Source of the DNA: a virus
IMG/VR virus record: IMGVR_UViG_3300048929_000179
Location: 55,957-119,956 of that record
Reading direction: 5' to 3' (one strand)
DNA length: 64,000 bases
Positions 1 through 7,417 of this stretch are shown in pieces (the first letter of the stretch is position 1; the number at the start of each line of letters is the position of its first letter). Below the pieces are notes generated by a model. The model did no database searches. It had not been told where the DNA came from and was given only the letters and a program-made list of their open reading frames with translations. Both the position numbers and the translations under genes were made by a program.

Positions 1-107
1 TAAAGGTTGACTATAAAGGAATTGAATATATTAGCTTGGGTTGTGGCTTTCCAATGTATGAAAATCCCTCGGCAATTGACATTATAGAACAGGAGACAAT
101 AAAATGA
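1..107 (+). CDS. 3' end of a hypothetical protein
   Basis: An open frame enters from the left edge (first full codon at 3) and stops at TGA 105-107. The visible tail reads KVDYKGIEYISLG and ends IIEQETIK. It overlaps the next start as ATGA, so the two genes are translationally coupled. The fragment is too short to assign. Confidence 0.6.
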   Translation, partial: KVDYKGIEYISLGCGFPMYENPSAIDIIEQETIK

Positions 108-280
108 AACAAAAGATTGAAGTTATCTTAAAGGTTTTAAATAGCAAGGGTGTCACATGTAAATATATTGAATACGAATATGTTGAGCCTTTTATAAAGG
201 TTACAAATTGTGGTTTATTAGACAGGTATAGCGTGGCAGATTATATTCGTAAAAATGGGTTCAACTGTGATATAGATTAA
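104..280 (+). CDS. 58-aa hypothetical protein
   Basis: ATG 104 follows an AGGAGA ribosome site and overlaps the upstream stop. The product begins MKQKIEVILKVLNSKG and ends FNCDID. It is a small mixed alpha/beta-looking protein with two cysteines and no motif I recognise. The next gene starts 16 nt downstream behind its own AAGGAGG, so this is the first complete gene of a small co-directional run. Confidence 0.6.
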   Translation: MKQKIEVILKVLNSKGVTCKYIEYEYVEPFIKVTNCGLLDRYSVADYIRKNGFNCDID

Positions 281-295
281 TAAGGAGGACTTACA

Positions 296-499
296 ATGGC
301 AGTATATGTGTGTCAGTTACCACAAAAGTATCAAAACGAAATAGTAGATAGGTGTAGAAAGATATTTGAGACACTTGGAGACTGGATAAACATGGAAGAA
401 GAAATCGAAAATGTATTAAACTCCAAAGTATTAGACGTATCTGCAATAGACGCTAGCCGATATTTAAAATATTACAAACCTTTAACAGAAAAGAAATAG
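296..499 (+). CDS. Small hypothetical protein, tandem paralog A
   Basis: 67 aa, ATG preceded by AAGGAGG. It begins MAVYVCQLPQ and has the core EEEIENVLNSK. The next gene repeats this pattern (VIYICQLPQ...EEEIENVLCSK) at about half identity, so the two are a tandem duplication. No known domain is recognised; the acidic helix EEEIENVL suggests a small helical protein. Confidence 0.7.
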   Translation: MAVYVCQLPQKYQNEIVDRCRKIFETLGDWINMEEEIENVLNSKVLDVSAIDASRYLKYYKPLTEKK

Positions 500-517
500 T
501 AAAGGAGGATTCACACG

Positions 518-706
518 ATGGTAATATACATATGCCAGTTACCGCAAGCAATCCAAGACGAGATTGTAAAGAAGTGCAAGAAGGTATTCAAGTCACTTGC
601 CTATCCCGTAAACATAGAAGAAGAAATAGAAAACGTTCTTTGCTCTAAACTGTCCGATATTTCCGACACAATCGATATTAAGCCATATTTAAACATTAAG
701 CCTTAA
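518..706 (+). CDS. Small hypothetical protein, tandem paralog B
   Basis: 62 aa, ATG after AAAGGAGG. Paralog of the gene at 296: shared features are YxCQLPQ at residues 4-10, a conserved EIV+KC+K+F segment and EEEIENVL. It has a different C-terminus (ISDTIDIKPYL) from copy A. Its stop codon lies inside the 5' strand of the tRNA-like fold described at 699-760. Confidence 0.7.
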   Translation: MVIYICQLPQAIQDEIVKKCKKVFKSLAYPVNIEEEIENVLCSKLSDISDTIDIKPYLNIKP

Positions 707-760
707 CTCAAGTCTTACCCATAGAACATCATGGGAGTGGGTGCAAATCCCACAAAGGCT
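699..760 (+). other. Degenerate tRNA-like fold
   Basis: AGCCTT (699-704) pairs with AAGGCT (755-760) as an acceptor-like stem. CCCAT (718-722) pairs with ATGGG (731-735) around an 8-nt loop. GTGGG (737-741) pairs with CCCAC (749-753) around TGCAAAT, one base from a T-loop. The D region is only about 13 nt and the variable region 1 nt, so this is not a normal tRNA; it may be a remnant, a mimic or chance. It overlaps the stop codon of the gene at 518. Confidence 0.35.
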
Positions 761-789
761 AGTACAAACTAAATAAGGAGGTTTTAAAA

Positions 790-1047
790 ATGATAGTAGA
801 AGAAAAGAGAAAACGTGATTTTGCTGTTAGTTTAGATCAATTATTACAGGAGAATATTGATTGTTATATTGACGAGATGGGAGAGCCTATCCCATGCCCA
901 TATAATGAAGGCACTGTTTATAATTGGCTGATGGAGCAAAAAGACTATCACCTACTAACAACCACATACGTAAAAAACATGATTCATTTATTCATGACGG
1001 ATTTTAAGGCAAGAATGGAGTACATGCACAAAAACAATTTATTATAG
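790..1047 (+). CDS. 85-aa hypothetical protein
   Basis: ATG with AAGGAGG upstream. The product starts MIVEEKRKRDFAVSLDQLL and is charged and helical, with a central CYIDEMGEPIPCPYNEG segment holding two cysteines. No family recognised. It is followed by about 145 nt of non-coding DNA with hairpin potential (GAGTC and GACTC arms enclosing ACAG/CTGT, near 1126-1163). Confidence 0.65.
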   Translation: MIVEEKRKRDFAVSLDQLLQENIDCYIDEMGEPIPCPYNEGTVYNWLMEQKDYHLLTTTYVKNMIHLFMTDFKARMEYMHKNNLL

Positions 1048-1193
1048 TAATAACGGTCTATCAGGGCGAGCCTGTAGCATCAAAGCAAATAGACTAATCA
1101 TCAAGTGAAGTAACTTGTTCCACACAACGGAAAAGAGTCCAACAGCTACCAACTGTCAGACTCAACCCAAATTACATATGGGAGGTGATATAA

Positions 1194-1295
1194 ATGCCCA
1201 AAGGCTACTTTGTTCCTTCCGGTTACATGGGATTCCTTAATAATAGCTACCAACTATTTGCGACTGAATCCGAGTATCTGGAATACATAAGTTAA
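1194..1295 (+). CDS. 33-aa protein resembling mobile-element microproteins (TnpW-like)
   Basis: ATG 1194 has a strong GGGAGGTGAT site 5 nt upstream. The 33-aa product has the pattern GYFVPSGYMGFLNNSYQLF followed by ATESEYLEYI. Short GYMG...Y.LF.ESEY proteins are common in Clostridia integrative elements and are sometimes labelled TnpW; their role is unknown. The match is by eye. Confidence 0.6.
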   Translation: MPKGYFVPSGYMGFLNNSYQLFATESEYLEYIS

Positions 1296-1304
1296 TCACC
1301 AAAT

Positions 1305-1327
1305 GGTAGGGAGTAAGTCTCTCTACC
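1305..1327 (+). other. Stable hairpin after the TnpW-like gene
   Basis: GGTAGGGAG (1305-1313) pairs with CTCTCTACC (1319-1327) over nine base pairs (one G-U) with loop TAAGT. No U-run follows, so it is more likely a 3' stability or structural element than a simple terminator. Confidence 0.5.
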
Positions 1328-1498
1328 TATCCCAGAAGAACATATGTGAAACGTGTAGATAATCTCAACATCATTCTATCACATTTCGCAGGATATTCAA
1401 TCCTAAACGTATGTTTCCCATGTAATTAGCAATCGCACCTTGAAAAGTGAATAGAAATGTATTAGAGTTTCATACTTAATGCGTGAGGCTGTTATATA

Positions 1499-1507
1499 TG
1501 ATATAAT
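1499..1507 (+). promoter_or_regulatory. Extended -10 promoter of the XRE gene
   Basis: TGATATAAT (1499-1507) is an ideal extended -10 (TGnTATAAT). There is no good -35 at the expected place. It lies 22 nt before the ATG of the XRE gene and inside the 28-bp inverted repeat. Confidence 0.6.
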
Positions 1508-1528
1508 GGCGCACAGGAGGTGGAAACG

Positions 1529-1738
1529 ATGATTAAATACTATAAGCTGTTTGACATTCTAAGGCGCAACAATATGACCGTTGAGCAGTTAAGAACCGAC
1601 ATTCAAGCGTCCAGTGCGACGATGACCAAACTACGCAAGAATGAGAATGTATCCATTGACGTGATTGACCGCATATGCGATAGATTGGAATGTCAACCGG
1701 GAGACATAATGGAGTTCGAAAAATCTTTAAAAAGTTAA
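1529..1738 (+). CDS. Small XRE-family HTH regulator
   Basis: 69 aa from ATG 1529, placed 8 nt after AGGAGG (an upstream in-frame GTG at 1520 overlaps that site). The whole protein is a Cro/C1-type helix-turn-helix: MTVEQLRTDIQASSATMTKLRK forms helices 2-3 and VSIDVIDRICDRLECQPGDIMEF the C-terminal part, the pattern of small HTH_26-type regulators. A perfect promoter for structured RNA 1 begins 10 nt after its stop, so it may regulate that RNA or its own extended -10 promoter. Confidence 0.85.
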   Translation: MIKYYKLFDILRRNNMTVEQLRTDIQASSATMTKLRKNENVSIDVIDRICDRLECQPGDIMEFEKSLKS

Positions 1739-1747
1739 AGAAAACAA

Positions 1748-1776
1748 TTGACATATTAAAGAATACATGATATAAT
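1748..1776 (+). promoter_or_regulatory. Consensus promoter for structured RNA 1
   Basis: TTGACA (1748-1753), 17-bp spacer, TATAAT (1771-1776). No start codon follows for more than 700 nt, so the transcript is non-coding. A 12-bp perfect inverted repeat starts at the last base of the -10 (1776-1787) and closes at 1852-1863. Confidence 0.85.
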
Positions 1777-1782
1777 TGTATT

Positions 1783-2231
1783 ATCAAAAGGAAATAGAAA
1801 AGGCGGCCACCGACACCGACCAAAGTATCAGACCACCTTTTCACACAACACTTGATAATACAAGCGCAATAATATTCTAATACATTTTTATTCGCTTTTC
1901 AAGTGCAATCGCACACCAATTTCCTTTAAGTAATTATCTCCAGTGATGAAACTGGAATCAAGTAGAACGGCTCACTAAAAACTGAATAAAGTGAACAACC
2001 GATTCTATACGGTTGAAACGTGAAGCGAAATAGAGCCTTCCATCTTTAAAGGTGTATAGGTTGAACCACATCGGCATATATTGCGGTCACTGGTTACGGG
2101 GCTTTTGAAAAAGTAGACACGTAAGAATATATAGAAGCCGTCAGCGAACAGATTATAGTTTGCATTACGGCATAGAAATAAATCTTCCAGAGGTAGAGAC
2201 TGGAATCTATTTCAAACGAAAAACTTCTTAA
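1783..2231 (+). ncRNA. Large structured RNA, copy 1
   Basis: Gene-free DNA directly behind a consensus promoter. Elements in order: arm TTGTATTATCAA with partner at 1852-1863, enclosing AAAAGGcGG/CCaCCTTTT; motif CACCGACCAAAGT (1814-1826); hairpin AACCG/CGGTT; motif TGAAGCGAAAT (2021-2031); motif GAAAAAGTAGACA (2107-2119); further hairpins GCCG...CGGC and TTCCAG...CTGGAA. The same motifs recur in the same order at 3908-4232, which argues for a conserved RNA. Scale and context recall the GOLLD/ROOL class of phage ornate RNAs, but identity is unproven and the 3' end is a guess. Confidence 0.7.
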
Positions 2232-2543
2232 AATCTAATACAATCTATGGTTATTTCTATTTTGGAAACAACCACCGTAACAACCCTATGAGTCATAGGT
2301 AACCAACAAATAACGGCAGACCGTAACACAATTTTATTATCTATCATGCGAGCAAATATATAAATCAAACATATCTAAGACGTATGAAACGAACGATGAT
2401 TAAGGCTCTTGGCAACTACTCATTAGGAGAGGCTCTGCTACACAATCCTTAATATATAGTGAATTTCTTATTTTGGAATCATTGGTTTATTGTTCGTATG
2501 AATACTTAATGAAATGTATAATTATAAAGAAAGGCGCATAAAT
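2232..2543. other. Gene-free region after structured RNA 1
   Basis: About 310 bp without a credible gene. ATTAAGG near 2398 can pair with CCTTAAT near 2446, and ACCGTAACA occurs twice (near 2274 and 2324). It may belong to the 3' part of RNA 1 or to the leader of the gene at 2544. Confidence 0.4.
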
Positions 2544-2717
2544 ATGAAAATTAAAAATGTAATTATCGTCACAGCACTTGTGACAAGTGCTTTTTTATTT
2601 GGCAGATTTGGAAATATGCACACCATCAATATGAATCAGGTCACAGATATTCAAGTAAATGACAACGGAGCACAGATAACCTTATTAGACGGTACAGGAT
2701 ACTATTGGGAAAGATGA
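2544..2717 (+). CDS. Small membrane-anchored protein
   Basis: 57 aa from ATG 2544, 9 nt after AAAGG; an in-frame ATG at 2514 lacks a ribosome site. Residues 4-20 (KNVIIVTALVTSAFLFG) form one hydrophobic segment after MKIK, so this is an N-terminal anchor or signal sequence, followed by a short extracytoplasmic domain ending ITLLDGTGYYWER. Function unknown. Confidence 0.65.
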   Translation: MKIKNVIIVTALVTSAFLFGRFGNMHTINMNQVTDIQVNDNGAQITLLDGTGYYWER

Positions 2718-2755
2718 CCAAATATCCATTTCATTGAAAAGGAGAAATATAAAAT

Positions 2756-2986
2756 ATGAGAGATTTAAAAGAAATTTATCGCAAGTATGAAGTAAAAGCT
2801 AACAGCGTAGAAGATTTTCTAAAAAGATATACGAAACCTAGTAGAAACGAACAGAGATGTGCCGATTATCAAGAAGCAAGAATCGAATCTCATACGGAAG
2901 ATTTAAACAAATACGGTTATACATTTATAACTCACCACGACAGCATAACAGGCGAATGTGTTAGCTATTATGGGACTGAAAAATAA
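2756..2986 (+). CDS. 76-aa hypothetical protein
   Basis: ATG after AAAAGGAG. Highly charged (MRDLKEIYRKYEVKAN...), one cysteine pair (C42, C66), no membrane segment. No family recognised. CAGTCAA follows immediately after its stop, then a terminator-like hairpin. Confidence 0.6.
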   Translation: MRDLKEIYRKYEVKANSVEDFLKRYTKPSRNEQRCADYQEARIESHTEDLNKYGYTFITHHDSITGECVSYYGTEK

Positions 2987-3006
2987 CAGTCAACACCAAA
3001 TTTTAC

Positions 3007-3042
3007 GGGCTTGTATTTGTCACAGGATACAAGCCTATTTTA
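3007..3042 (+). terminator. Hairpin terminator-like element
   Basis: GGCTTGTAT (3008-3016) pairs perfectly with ATACAAGCC (3027-3035), followed by TATTTTAG. The T-run is interrupted, so termination may be partial. Confidence 0.6.
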
Positions 3043-3069
3043 GTAAAAGAAAACACTATCAATCGATTA

Positions 3070-3081
3070 TTTGACAGGAGA
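3070..3081 (+). repeat. TTTGAC leader motif copy
   Basis: TTTGACAGGAGA; its GGAG doubles as the ribosome site of the gene starting at 3088. Confidence 0.6.
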
Positions 3082-3087
3082 GATAGA

Positions 3088-3279
3088 ATGTATAAGGGGA
3101 AAAATATAGCTAAAGAAATTGCTAATATGAAATATATTTATCAGCTCATTGTTAATGAAGGAAAAGAGGAATACAAAGACGAGTATATTTGTAGCTTTCA
3201 AATTGTAAGAAATTATAGCATTCAAAAAATACCGAACAAATACATTGAGCTTTATAGAAGGTTAGAAGGGATCAAATGA
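3088..3279 (+). CDS. 63-aa hypothetical protein
   Basis: ATG 6 nt behind the TTTGACAGGAGA leader. Basic small protein (MYKGKNIAKEIANMKYIYQL) rich in Lys, Tyr and Ile. No recognised domain. Confidence 0.6.
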   Translation: MYKGKNIAKEIANMKYIYQLIVNEGKEEYKDEYICSFQIVRNYSIQKIPNKYIELYRRLEGIK

Positions 3280-3313
3280 AACTATTCTTTTACAGTGAAA
3301 GGAAAACAATAAT

Positions 3314-3601
3314 ATGAATAAAACAGCAAGAACGCCAAACCATAGCGAATGGACGGAGGAAAGATATAAAGATTTTAATCTAAGAATAGACCATTTAAAA
3401 AACCATTCAAAATATGAGTGGTTAAGAGAATACGCTGATGATGCTATTAAATGGAATGAGTGCGCAGGACATTTAATGATTAAAGCAACCGATTTTATAG
3501 AACGAATTGAGAAAATGCCACTAGATTATATAGAAGGTTGGCTAAATGGAGAAAATCAACTTGAATGGAAACCAGAGTTTAAGCAACAGAACAGCAAGTA
3601 A
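3314..3601 (+). CDS. 95-aa hypothetical protein
   Basis: ATG after GAAAGGAAAAC. Soluble, helical, Trp-rich (WTEERY, YEWLREY, AIKWNECAGHL, GWLNGENQLEW). No recognised domain. Followed 16 nt later by an intrinsic terminator, so it closes a transcription unit. Confidence 0.65.
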   Translation: MNKTARTPNHSEWTEERYKDFNLRIDHLKNHSKYEWLREYADDAIKWNECAGHLMIKATDFIERIEKMPLDYIEGWLNGENQLEWKPEFKQQNSK

Positions 3602-3617
3602 AATCAATATTTGACAC

Positions 3618-3642
3618 GGACTGGAAACGGTCCTTTTATTTT
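3618..3642 (+). terminator. Intrinsic terminator
   Basis: GGACTG (3618-3623), GAAA tetraloop, CGGTCC (3628-3633), then TTTTATTTT. It separates the 2.7-3.6 kb genes from the next promoter. Confidence 0.8.
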
Positions 3643-3675
3643 ACATAGAAATATTAAAAATATTCAAATATCTAG

Positions 3676-3704
3676 TTGACAATCATATACCTATATGATA
3701 TACT
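3676..3704 (+). promoter_or_regulatory. Promoter of RHH gene and structured RNA 2
   Basis: TTGACA (3676-3681), 17-bp spacer, TATACT (3699-3704). The start of the transcript, TATTATCAAAGGAGG, resembles the start of RNA 1 (TATTATCAAAAGGA), so the two units are homologous from the promoter on. Confidence 0.85.
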
Positions 3705-3727
3705 AATATTATCAAAGGAGGTAAGAA

Positions 3728-3907
3728 ATGGCAAAGAAAACTTTCGGAACCTCGATTGATGAAAAGATTATACAGGATTTCAAGGTAGCCTGTGCACAGA
3801 ACAACATTCCAATGAATACTGCAATGGAATTATTCATGAAAGCGTATGCTGAAGGCAGATTTAAAATTGATATCCAATATGAAATGAATCAATATGAGGA
3901 AAAATAA
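3728..3907 (+). CDS. Ribbon-helix-helix DNA-binding protein (RelB/DinJ/Arc type)
   Basis: 59 aa, ATG 3728 after AAGGAGG. The N-terminus KKTFGTSIDEKIIQDFKVAC followed by IPMNTAMELFMKAYAEG is the beta-strand, helix, turn, helix pattern of ribbon-helix-helix repressors and RelB/DinJ-type antitoxins. No toxin gene follows; structured RNA 2 starts at its stop instead. It probably autoregulates the promoter at 3676, and it occupies the position that is empty in copy 1. Confidence 0.75.
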   Translation: MAKKTFGTSIDEKIIQDFKVACAQNNIPMNTAMELFMKAYAEGRFKIDIQYEMNQYEEK

Positions 3908-4232
3908 ATAGATGGCTGCTCACCGTCCAAAGTTAACAACCATCTATCACAGACACTTGAACAAAGTCAAAGTGCATAATTATAATACACTATCTAACGA
4001 CTTATTTCAAGTCAGATTTCCCAATTGATAAATAATTAAGGGTTGCAACACCTGGAACGGGCAACGCAAGTTATAGAGCGTTAAGGGAATGAAGCGAAAT
4101 GTTCGTGAGATCTGTCAGAGATGACAGCCGTTTGAATAGCCGTGAGGTCACGCCGAACTGAAAAAGTAGACATTCTAACAGGTTGAAATACCTATATAAA
4201 TAACAGTCAAAACAAACTGATTGTAATTTAAA
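3908..4232 (+). ncRNA. Large structured RNA, copy 2
   Basis: Gene-free between the RHH gene and the antirepressor. Shares with copy 1, in order: AGATGG/CCATCT stem (3910-3915, 3940-3945) around CACCGTCCAAAGT (3921-3933); TCACAGACACTTGA; hairpin AACGC/GCGTT; TGAAGCGAAAT (4090-4100); GAAAAAGTAGACA (4160-4172). It also holds a perfect hairpin CTGTCA-gaga-TGACAG. Stem sequences differ from copy 1 while paired, as expected for a selected fold. It sits directly upstream of the ORF6N/ORF6C antirepressor and could affect its expression. Confidence 0.7.
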
Positions 4233-4251
4233 GAAAAAGGAGATTTTAAGA

Positions 4252-4971
4252 ATGGAGAATGTTATAAAAATTAACGAAACAGATTTGCATGTAAAAATGT
4301 GGAGCGGTCAAAGAATGGTTACTTTATCAGATATAGACAAAGTACACGATAGACCAACAGGCACAGCTAGAAGAAACTTCAACGAGAACAAAAATCATTT
4401 GAACTTAGATGAGGATTATATCGTACGAAATTCGTACGAAGCAAAAACAGAATATAACATAGTGGCTCCCAACGGTTTGACGTTGTTAACTGAAAGTGGT
4501 TACTTACTCCTTGTAAAATCCTTTACCGATGATTTAGCATGGGAAGTACAGAGGAAACTTGTAAACAGTTATTTCAAACTGCAAGAACTGGCTCCACAAT
4601 CAATGGAAGTATTAGCGTTACAGAAACACCTTGACGTTATGTTTGTTCAAATCAATAACATGGAATCCATGATTGAGAAACAGCTTGAAATATTCGAACA
4701 GACGAAAACACAGCTTGATAAGGTAATGTCAAACATGACACTTACAACGGTTCAGCAGAACAAAATTCACCGACTTGCAAAAGATAGAGTAAGTTTTCTT
4801 TTAGGTGGTGCTCATTCGCCGGAATACAAGAGTAATTCCAGAATGTACTTCATCAATCTTTGGAACGGCTTAAAGGCACGTTTCGAATGTGGCAGCCATT
4901 GGCAGGACTTGAATCCAGCGGCATATGATGGTGCCGTGAAATACGTCCAGAAATGGTCATATAGCGAATAA
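4252..4971 (+). CDS. Phage antirepressor, ORF6N + ORF6C domains
   Basis: 239 aa, ATG after AAGGAG. Residues about 18-110 match the ORF6N pattern (MVTLSDIDKVHDRPTGTARR, then FNENKNHLNLDEDYIVRNS, then GLTLLTESGYLLLVKSF). A coiled-coil linker follows (about 115-160). Residues about 163-239 match ORF6C (VQQNKIHRLAKDRV, YFINLWNGLKARF). Such proteins antagonise prophage repressors during induction. It is preceded by structured RNA 2 and followed by a strong terminator. A second ORF6N protein lies at 19.8 kb. Confidence 0.9.
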   Translation: MENVIKINETDLHVKMWSGQRMVTLSDIDKVHDRPTGTARRNFNENKNHLNLDEDYIVRNSYEAKTEYNIVAPNGLTLLTESGYLLLVKSFTDDLAWEVQRKLVNSYFKLQELAPQSMEVLALQKHLDVMFVQINNMESMIEKQLEIFEQTKTQLDKVMSNMTLTTVQQNKIHRLAKDRVSFLLGGAHSPEYKSNSRMYFINLWNGLKARFECGSHWQDLNPAAYDGAVKYVQKWSYSE

Positions 4972-4978
4972 TAAACAG

Positions 4979-5012
4979 GGCTTACACTTTTCATAGGGTG
5001 TGAGCCTTTTCT
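4979..5012 (+). terminator. Intrinsic terminator after antirepressor
   Basis: GGCTTACAC (4979-4987) pairs with GTGTGAGCC (4998-5006), followed by TTTTCT. Confidence 0.85.
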
Positions 5013-5037
5013 ATTAAAAATAAGGAGGAGTTATAAT

Positions 5038-5379
5038 ATGAATAAATTATTTGAAGTATACACAGAGAACAAAACCACAAAGGAATTAGAAGAACTAAAA
5101 CATTATTATGTCACCAATAAATCGGGCTGTAATTTTGAACAAGGAGCAAGGCTATGTATTGAAAAAGAGAACGAAAATATTCTAATTGAATTAGATTTAC
5201 CTACACTTGACCTTAAAGAACAACTTGACGGGAAAGGGGGAAAGGTATACATGACAGCTTACGCATACACTGGAAAGCTTGAAGATTATGATTGCGAAAA
5301 TGAAATTGATAGTAAATTCTTTGTTGGAGATTTAGCAAACGCAGAACAGATAATGTTAGAGTATGCATTGTCATTATAA
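5038..5379 (+). CDS. 113-aa hypothetical protein
   Basis: ATG after AAGGAGG. Acidic, soluble, begins MNKLFEVYTENKTTKELEEL and ends ANAEQIMLEYALSL. No family recognised. A CTGTCAA element, related to the CAGTCAA of the neighbours, follows the stop. Confidence 0.65.
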   Translation: MNKLFEVYTENKTTKELEELKHYYVTNKSGCNFEQGARLCIEKENENILIELDLPTLDLKEQLDGKGGKVYMTAYAYTGKLEDYDCENEIDSKFFVGDLANAEQIMLEYALSL

Positions 5380-5415
5380 TACTGTCAAATAGTACTTTTA
5401 TAAGGAGGTAGCAAA

Positions 5416-5640
5416 ATGGGTTATCATACACATAAAAACAGTTTTTTCTTATATGACAAAGAGAATGAAAGAAGATGGGAGTATTTTAAAACCACGGATA
5501 AGTATTTTAGCCAATACTCCGAATATTTTAAAAGTTGCAACAAATGGATATCACCAACAAACACAACCGACGAAATTTGTAAAGAAGACTATTACGAAGC
5601 ATTGTCGATTAATACAGAAGAACTAAGAAAAGCAATATAA
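5416..5640 (+). CDS. 74-aa hypothetical protein
   Basis: ATG after AAGGAGG. Aromatic-rich, with repeated Tyr/Phe spacing (YFKTTDKYFSQYSEYFKSC). Unassigned. A hairpin with a short U-run follows. Confidence 0.6.
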   Translation: MGYHTHKNSFFLYDKENERRWEYFKTTDKYFSQYSEYFKSCNKWISPTNTTDEICKEDYYEALSINTEELRKAI

Positions 5641-5659
5641 TATATTTATCTCCAGTTTG

Positions 5660-5690
5660 AAGCCATTGGACAGCGTTCCAGTGGCTTTTA
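5660..5690 (+). terminator. Probable terminator hairpin
   Basis: AGCCATTGG (5661-5669) pairs with CCAGTGGCT (5678-5686; one G-U pair), followed by TTTA. The short T-run makes it a weak or 3'-processing element. Confidence 0.55.
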
Positions 5691-5731
5691 TAGTGGGAAT
5701 AAACCAATTAAATTAAACGGAGGTAATTATC

Positions 5732-5917
5732 ATGAAAAGAGAATATAAAGTGTTTAAAGATGCAGTTGGGAAAACATTTGTAATATGGAGTGATATGATA
5801 AGAAGATGCTTATTTGCGGGAAGCGTAGGGGAATTAAGAGAGGTTGAAGTCGGATTTTTTGAAAGAGATAAGAATCAATTAGCTAACATTATGTCAGTGG
5901 CAAAGAGATATAAATAA
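5732..5917 (+). CDS. 61-aa hypothetical protein
   Basis: ATG after GGAGGT. Begins MKREYKVFKDAVGKTFVIWSD, with a central cysteine (RRCLFAG) and basic ends. No family recognised. Only 22 nt separate it from the next gene. Confidence 0.6.
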   Translation: MKREYKVFKDAVGKTFVIWSDMIRRCLFAGSVGELREVEVGFFERDKNQLANIMSVAKRYK

Positions 5918-5939
5918 AGGAAAGGTTATAGGTGATATT

Positions 5940-6398
5940 ATGATTCAGATTAAAGCACATTATGGTGATTGGAAAGAAGTTACAGCAGAACAGGCAATTG
6001 ATTTTTATAAAACATTTTGCAGTGGATCAACTGCATTAAGCCAAGAAGAAAAGGAAAAAAGTTTTAATAAAGATCATATTGATGGAGCAACAATAAAAGC
6101 CATTTATAATAATGGAAGATTTGAGCCTAAACTAGAAACAGAAGAACAAAAGAATGAAAGGATGTTTTTACATTATAAACAAAGAATTATGTCAGGTGAT
6201 AGACCAATTAAAAATACAACGCGTTTCAATGTAATAGAATATCTTTGTAGCTTTCCTAAAATCAACCCATATGAAATGGCAGCCAGCATATTAAAAGAAG
6301 GTTGGACAATAAATTATGATGATTCATCTATTTGCATAAATGAAAATGAAATTAAGCGTAGAAGAGTAGAAAAATTATTGAAATTGCAGGAGGTATAG
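5940..6398 (+). CDS. 152-aa hypothetical protein
   Basis: ATG 5940; its ribosome site is the AAAGGTTATAGGTG stretch. Soluble, charged protein (MIQIKAHYGDWKEVTAEQAIDF) with a helical C-terminus rich in Lys/Arg (EIKRRRVEKLLKL). First of three closely packed genes (3-nt gaps to 6402 and 6717) that should be co-translated. Function unknown. Confidence 0.65.
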   Translation: MIQIKAHYGDWKEVTAEQAIDFYKTFCSGSTALSQEEKEKSFNKDHIDGATIKAIYNNGRFEPKLETEEQKNERMFLHYKQRIMSGDRPIKNTTRFNVIEYLCSFPKINPYEMAASILKEGWTINYDDSSICINENEIKRRRVEKLLKLQEV

Positions 6399-6401
6399 AC
6401 A

Positions 6402-6713
6402 ATGCGAAAAGTAACTTTTGTTATAGACGATGTGGCAAGCATGAGGGAATTATATAAGGACGATTTAACAGAAGAACTAACAAAAGACAAGGAATCATTC
6501 AAGGTTATATATTCACTCATAGGCAATAAAGATCCTGATAGATATGAACTGCATGACATGAATGGAAATAAGCTGAATGTAAACGATTTAAACGGATACC
6601 AGAGGGGTTGTATTATTAATGATTGTTTCAAATACTTTTCTGGAAAAGGTAATTATTGTTTTGAAACTGCTAAACCTTTTGGAGTTATAAGTATAACAGA
6701 AAGTGAGGTATAA
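6402..6713 (+). CDS. 103-aa hypothetical protein
   Basis: ATG behind GGAGGT inside the end of the preceding gene. Starts MRKVTFVIDDVASMRELY; the KVTFVIDD strand with an acidic turn suggests a small alpha/beta fold. Cys and aromatic residues cluster in the C-terminal third. No family recognised. Confidence 0.6.
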   Translation: MRKVTFVIDDVASMRELYKDDLTEELTKDKESFKVIYSLIGNKDPDRYELHDMNGNKLNVNDLNGYQRGCIINDCFKYFSGKGNYCFETAKPFGVISITESEV

Positions 6714-6716
6714 ACT

Positions 6717-7361
6717 ATGTTACCATATATTAGAAGTAATACAGGATTTTACAATCATATTGCAGAGGAATATTTTACAGTTACATTACAGGCAAAAAAC
6801 AAAGAAGAGCATGAAAAGTTACTCTTTTCTTTTTGTAAAAGATGGCAAAGAGAATTGACAGATGAAAATGTGCTCGCTTATTTTGTTGAGTCTGGAGAAA
6901 TGGAACCGGACATGGTAGACGAATTCAGACAGTTTTATATTGAGAATGCGGAACCATTTCAGAAAGCAATTATCAACACAAAGTTGATTATAGGGAATAA
7001 ATATACCCTTGTTTACATGAATGAATTTGGCTTTCCTGTAGCTGATAAAATCGTGTTTAAAGGCGTTTCACCTTGCCAGTATGCACAATATACGGATGCG
7101 ATTAGAATGACGGCTAGAAGGGCAAGAAAGCGCAGCAATGTGTACATTAATTTCTATGATTCCAGTCTTGCAATACATGAAGGTTGGAACGACTTACCGG
7201 AAGAAATTACACATGAAAAAATAGGGGATCACTTGAAGCAATCAAAGTATAGCTGTTTTGATGCCAGATACTTTGAAGATTGTGTTAAACATTTTGGGAA
7301 GCCAGTGGTCGAGTATAGAAACTTTAAAACAAGGGAATCAGATGGAAAAGTATTTGCATAG
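6717..7361 (+). CDS. 214-aa hypothetical phage protein
   Basis: ATG 3 nt after the previous stop, with GTGAGG as ribosome site. Soluble; the N-terminus (YNHIAEEYFTVTLQAKNKEEHEKLL) resembles a ferredoxin-like small domain and the middle carries a basic stretch (IRMTARRARKRSNVYINF) that could contact nucleic acid. No named family; last gene of the 5940-7361 packed trio. Confidence 0.65.
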   Translation: MLPYIRSNTGFYNHIAEEYFTVTLQAKNKEEHEKLLFSFCKRWQRELTDENVLAYFVESGEMEPDMVDEFRQFYIENAEPFQKAIINTKLIIGNKYTLVYMNEFGFPVADKIVFKGVSPCQYAQYTDAIRMTARRARKRSNVYINFYDSSLAIHEGWNDLPEEITHEKIGDHLKQSKYSCFDARYFEDCVKHFGKPVVEYRNFKTRESDGKVFA

Positions 7362-7417
7362 AACAGAACACGCTCAAAAGTAAGTTTTACGGACTTATAA
7401 AACAAGGAGGTTCTACG

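Larger units (their letters stand above)
1429..1914. repeat. 28-bp inverted repeat bounded by 10-bp direct repeats
   Basis: 1439-1466 and 1876-1903 are inverted copies matching at 26 of 28 positions. GCAATCGCAC lies immediately outside on the left (1429-1438) and one base outside on the right (1905-1914). The unit encloses the XRE gene and the start of structured RNA 1. It could be the ends of a small mobile unit or a long RNA closing stem. Confidence 0.75.
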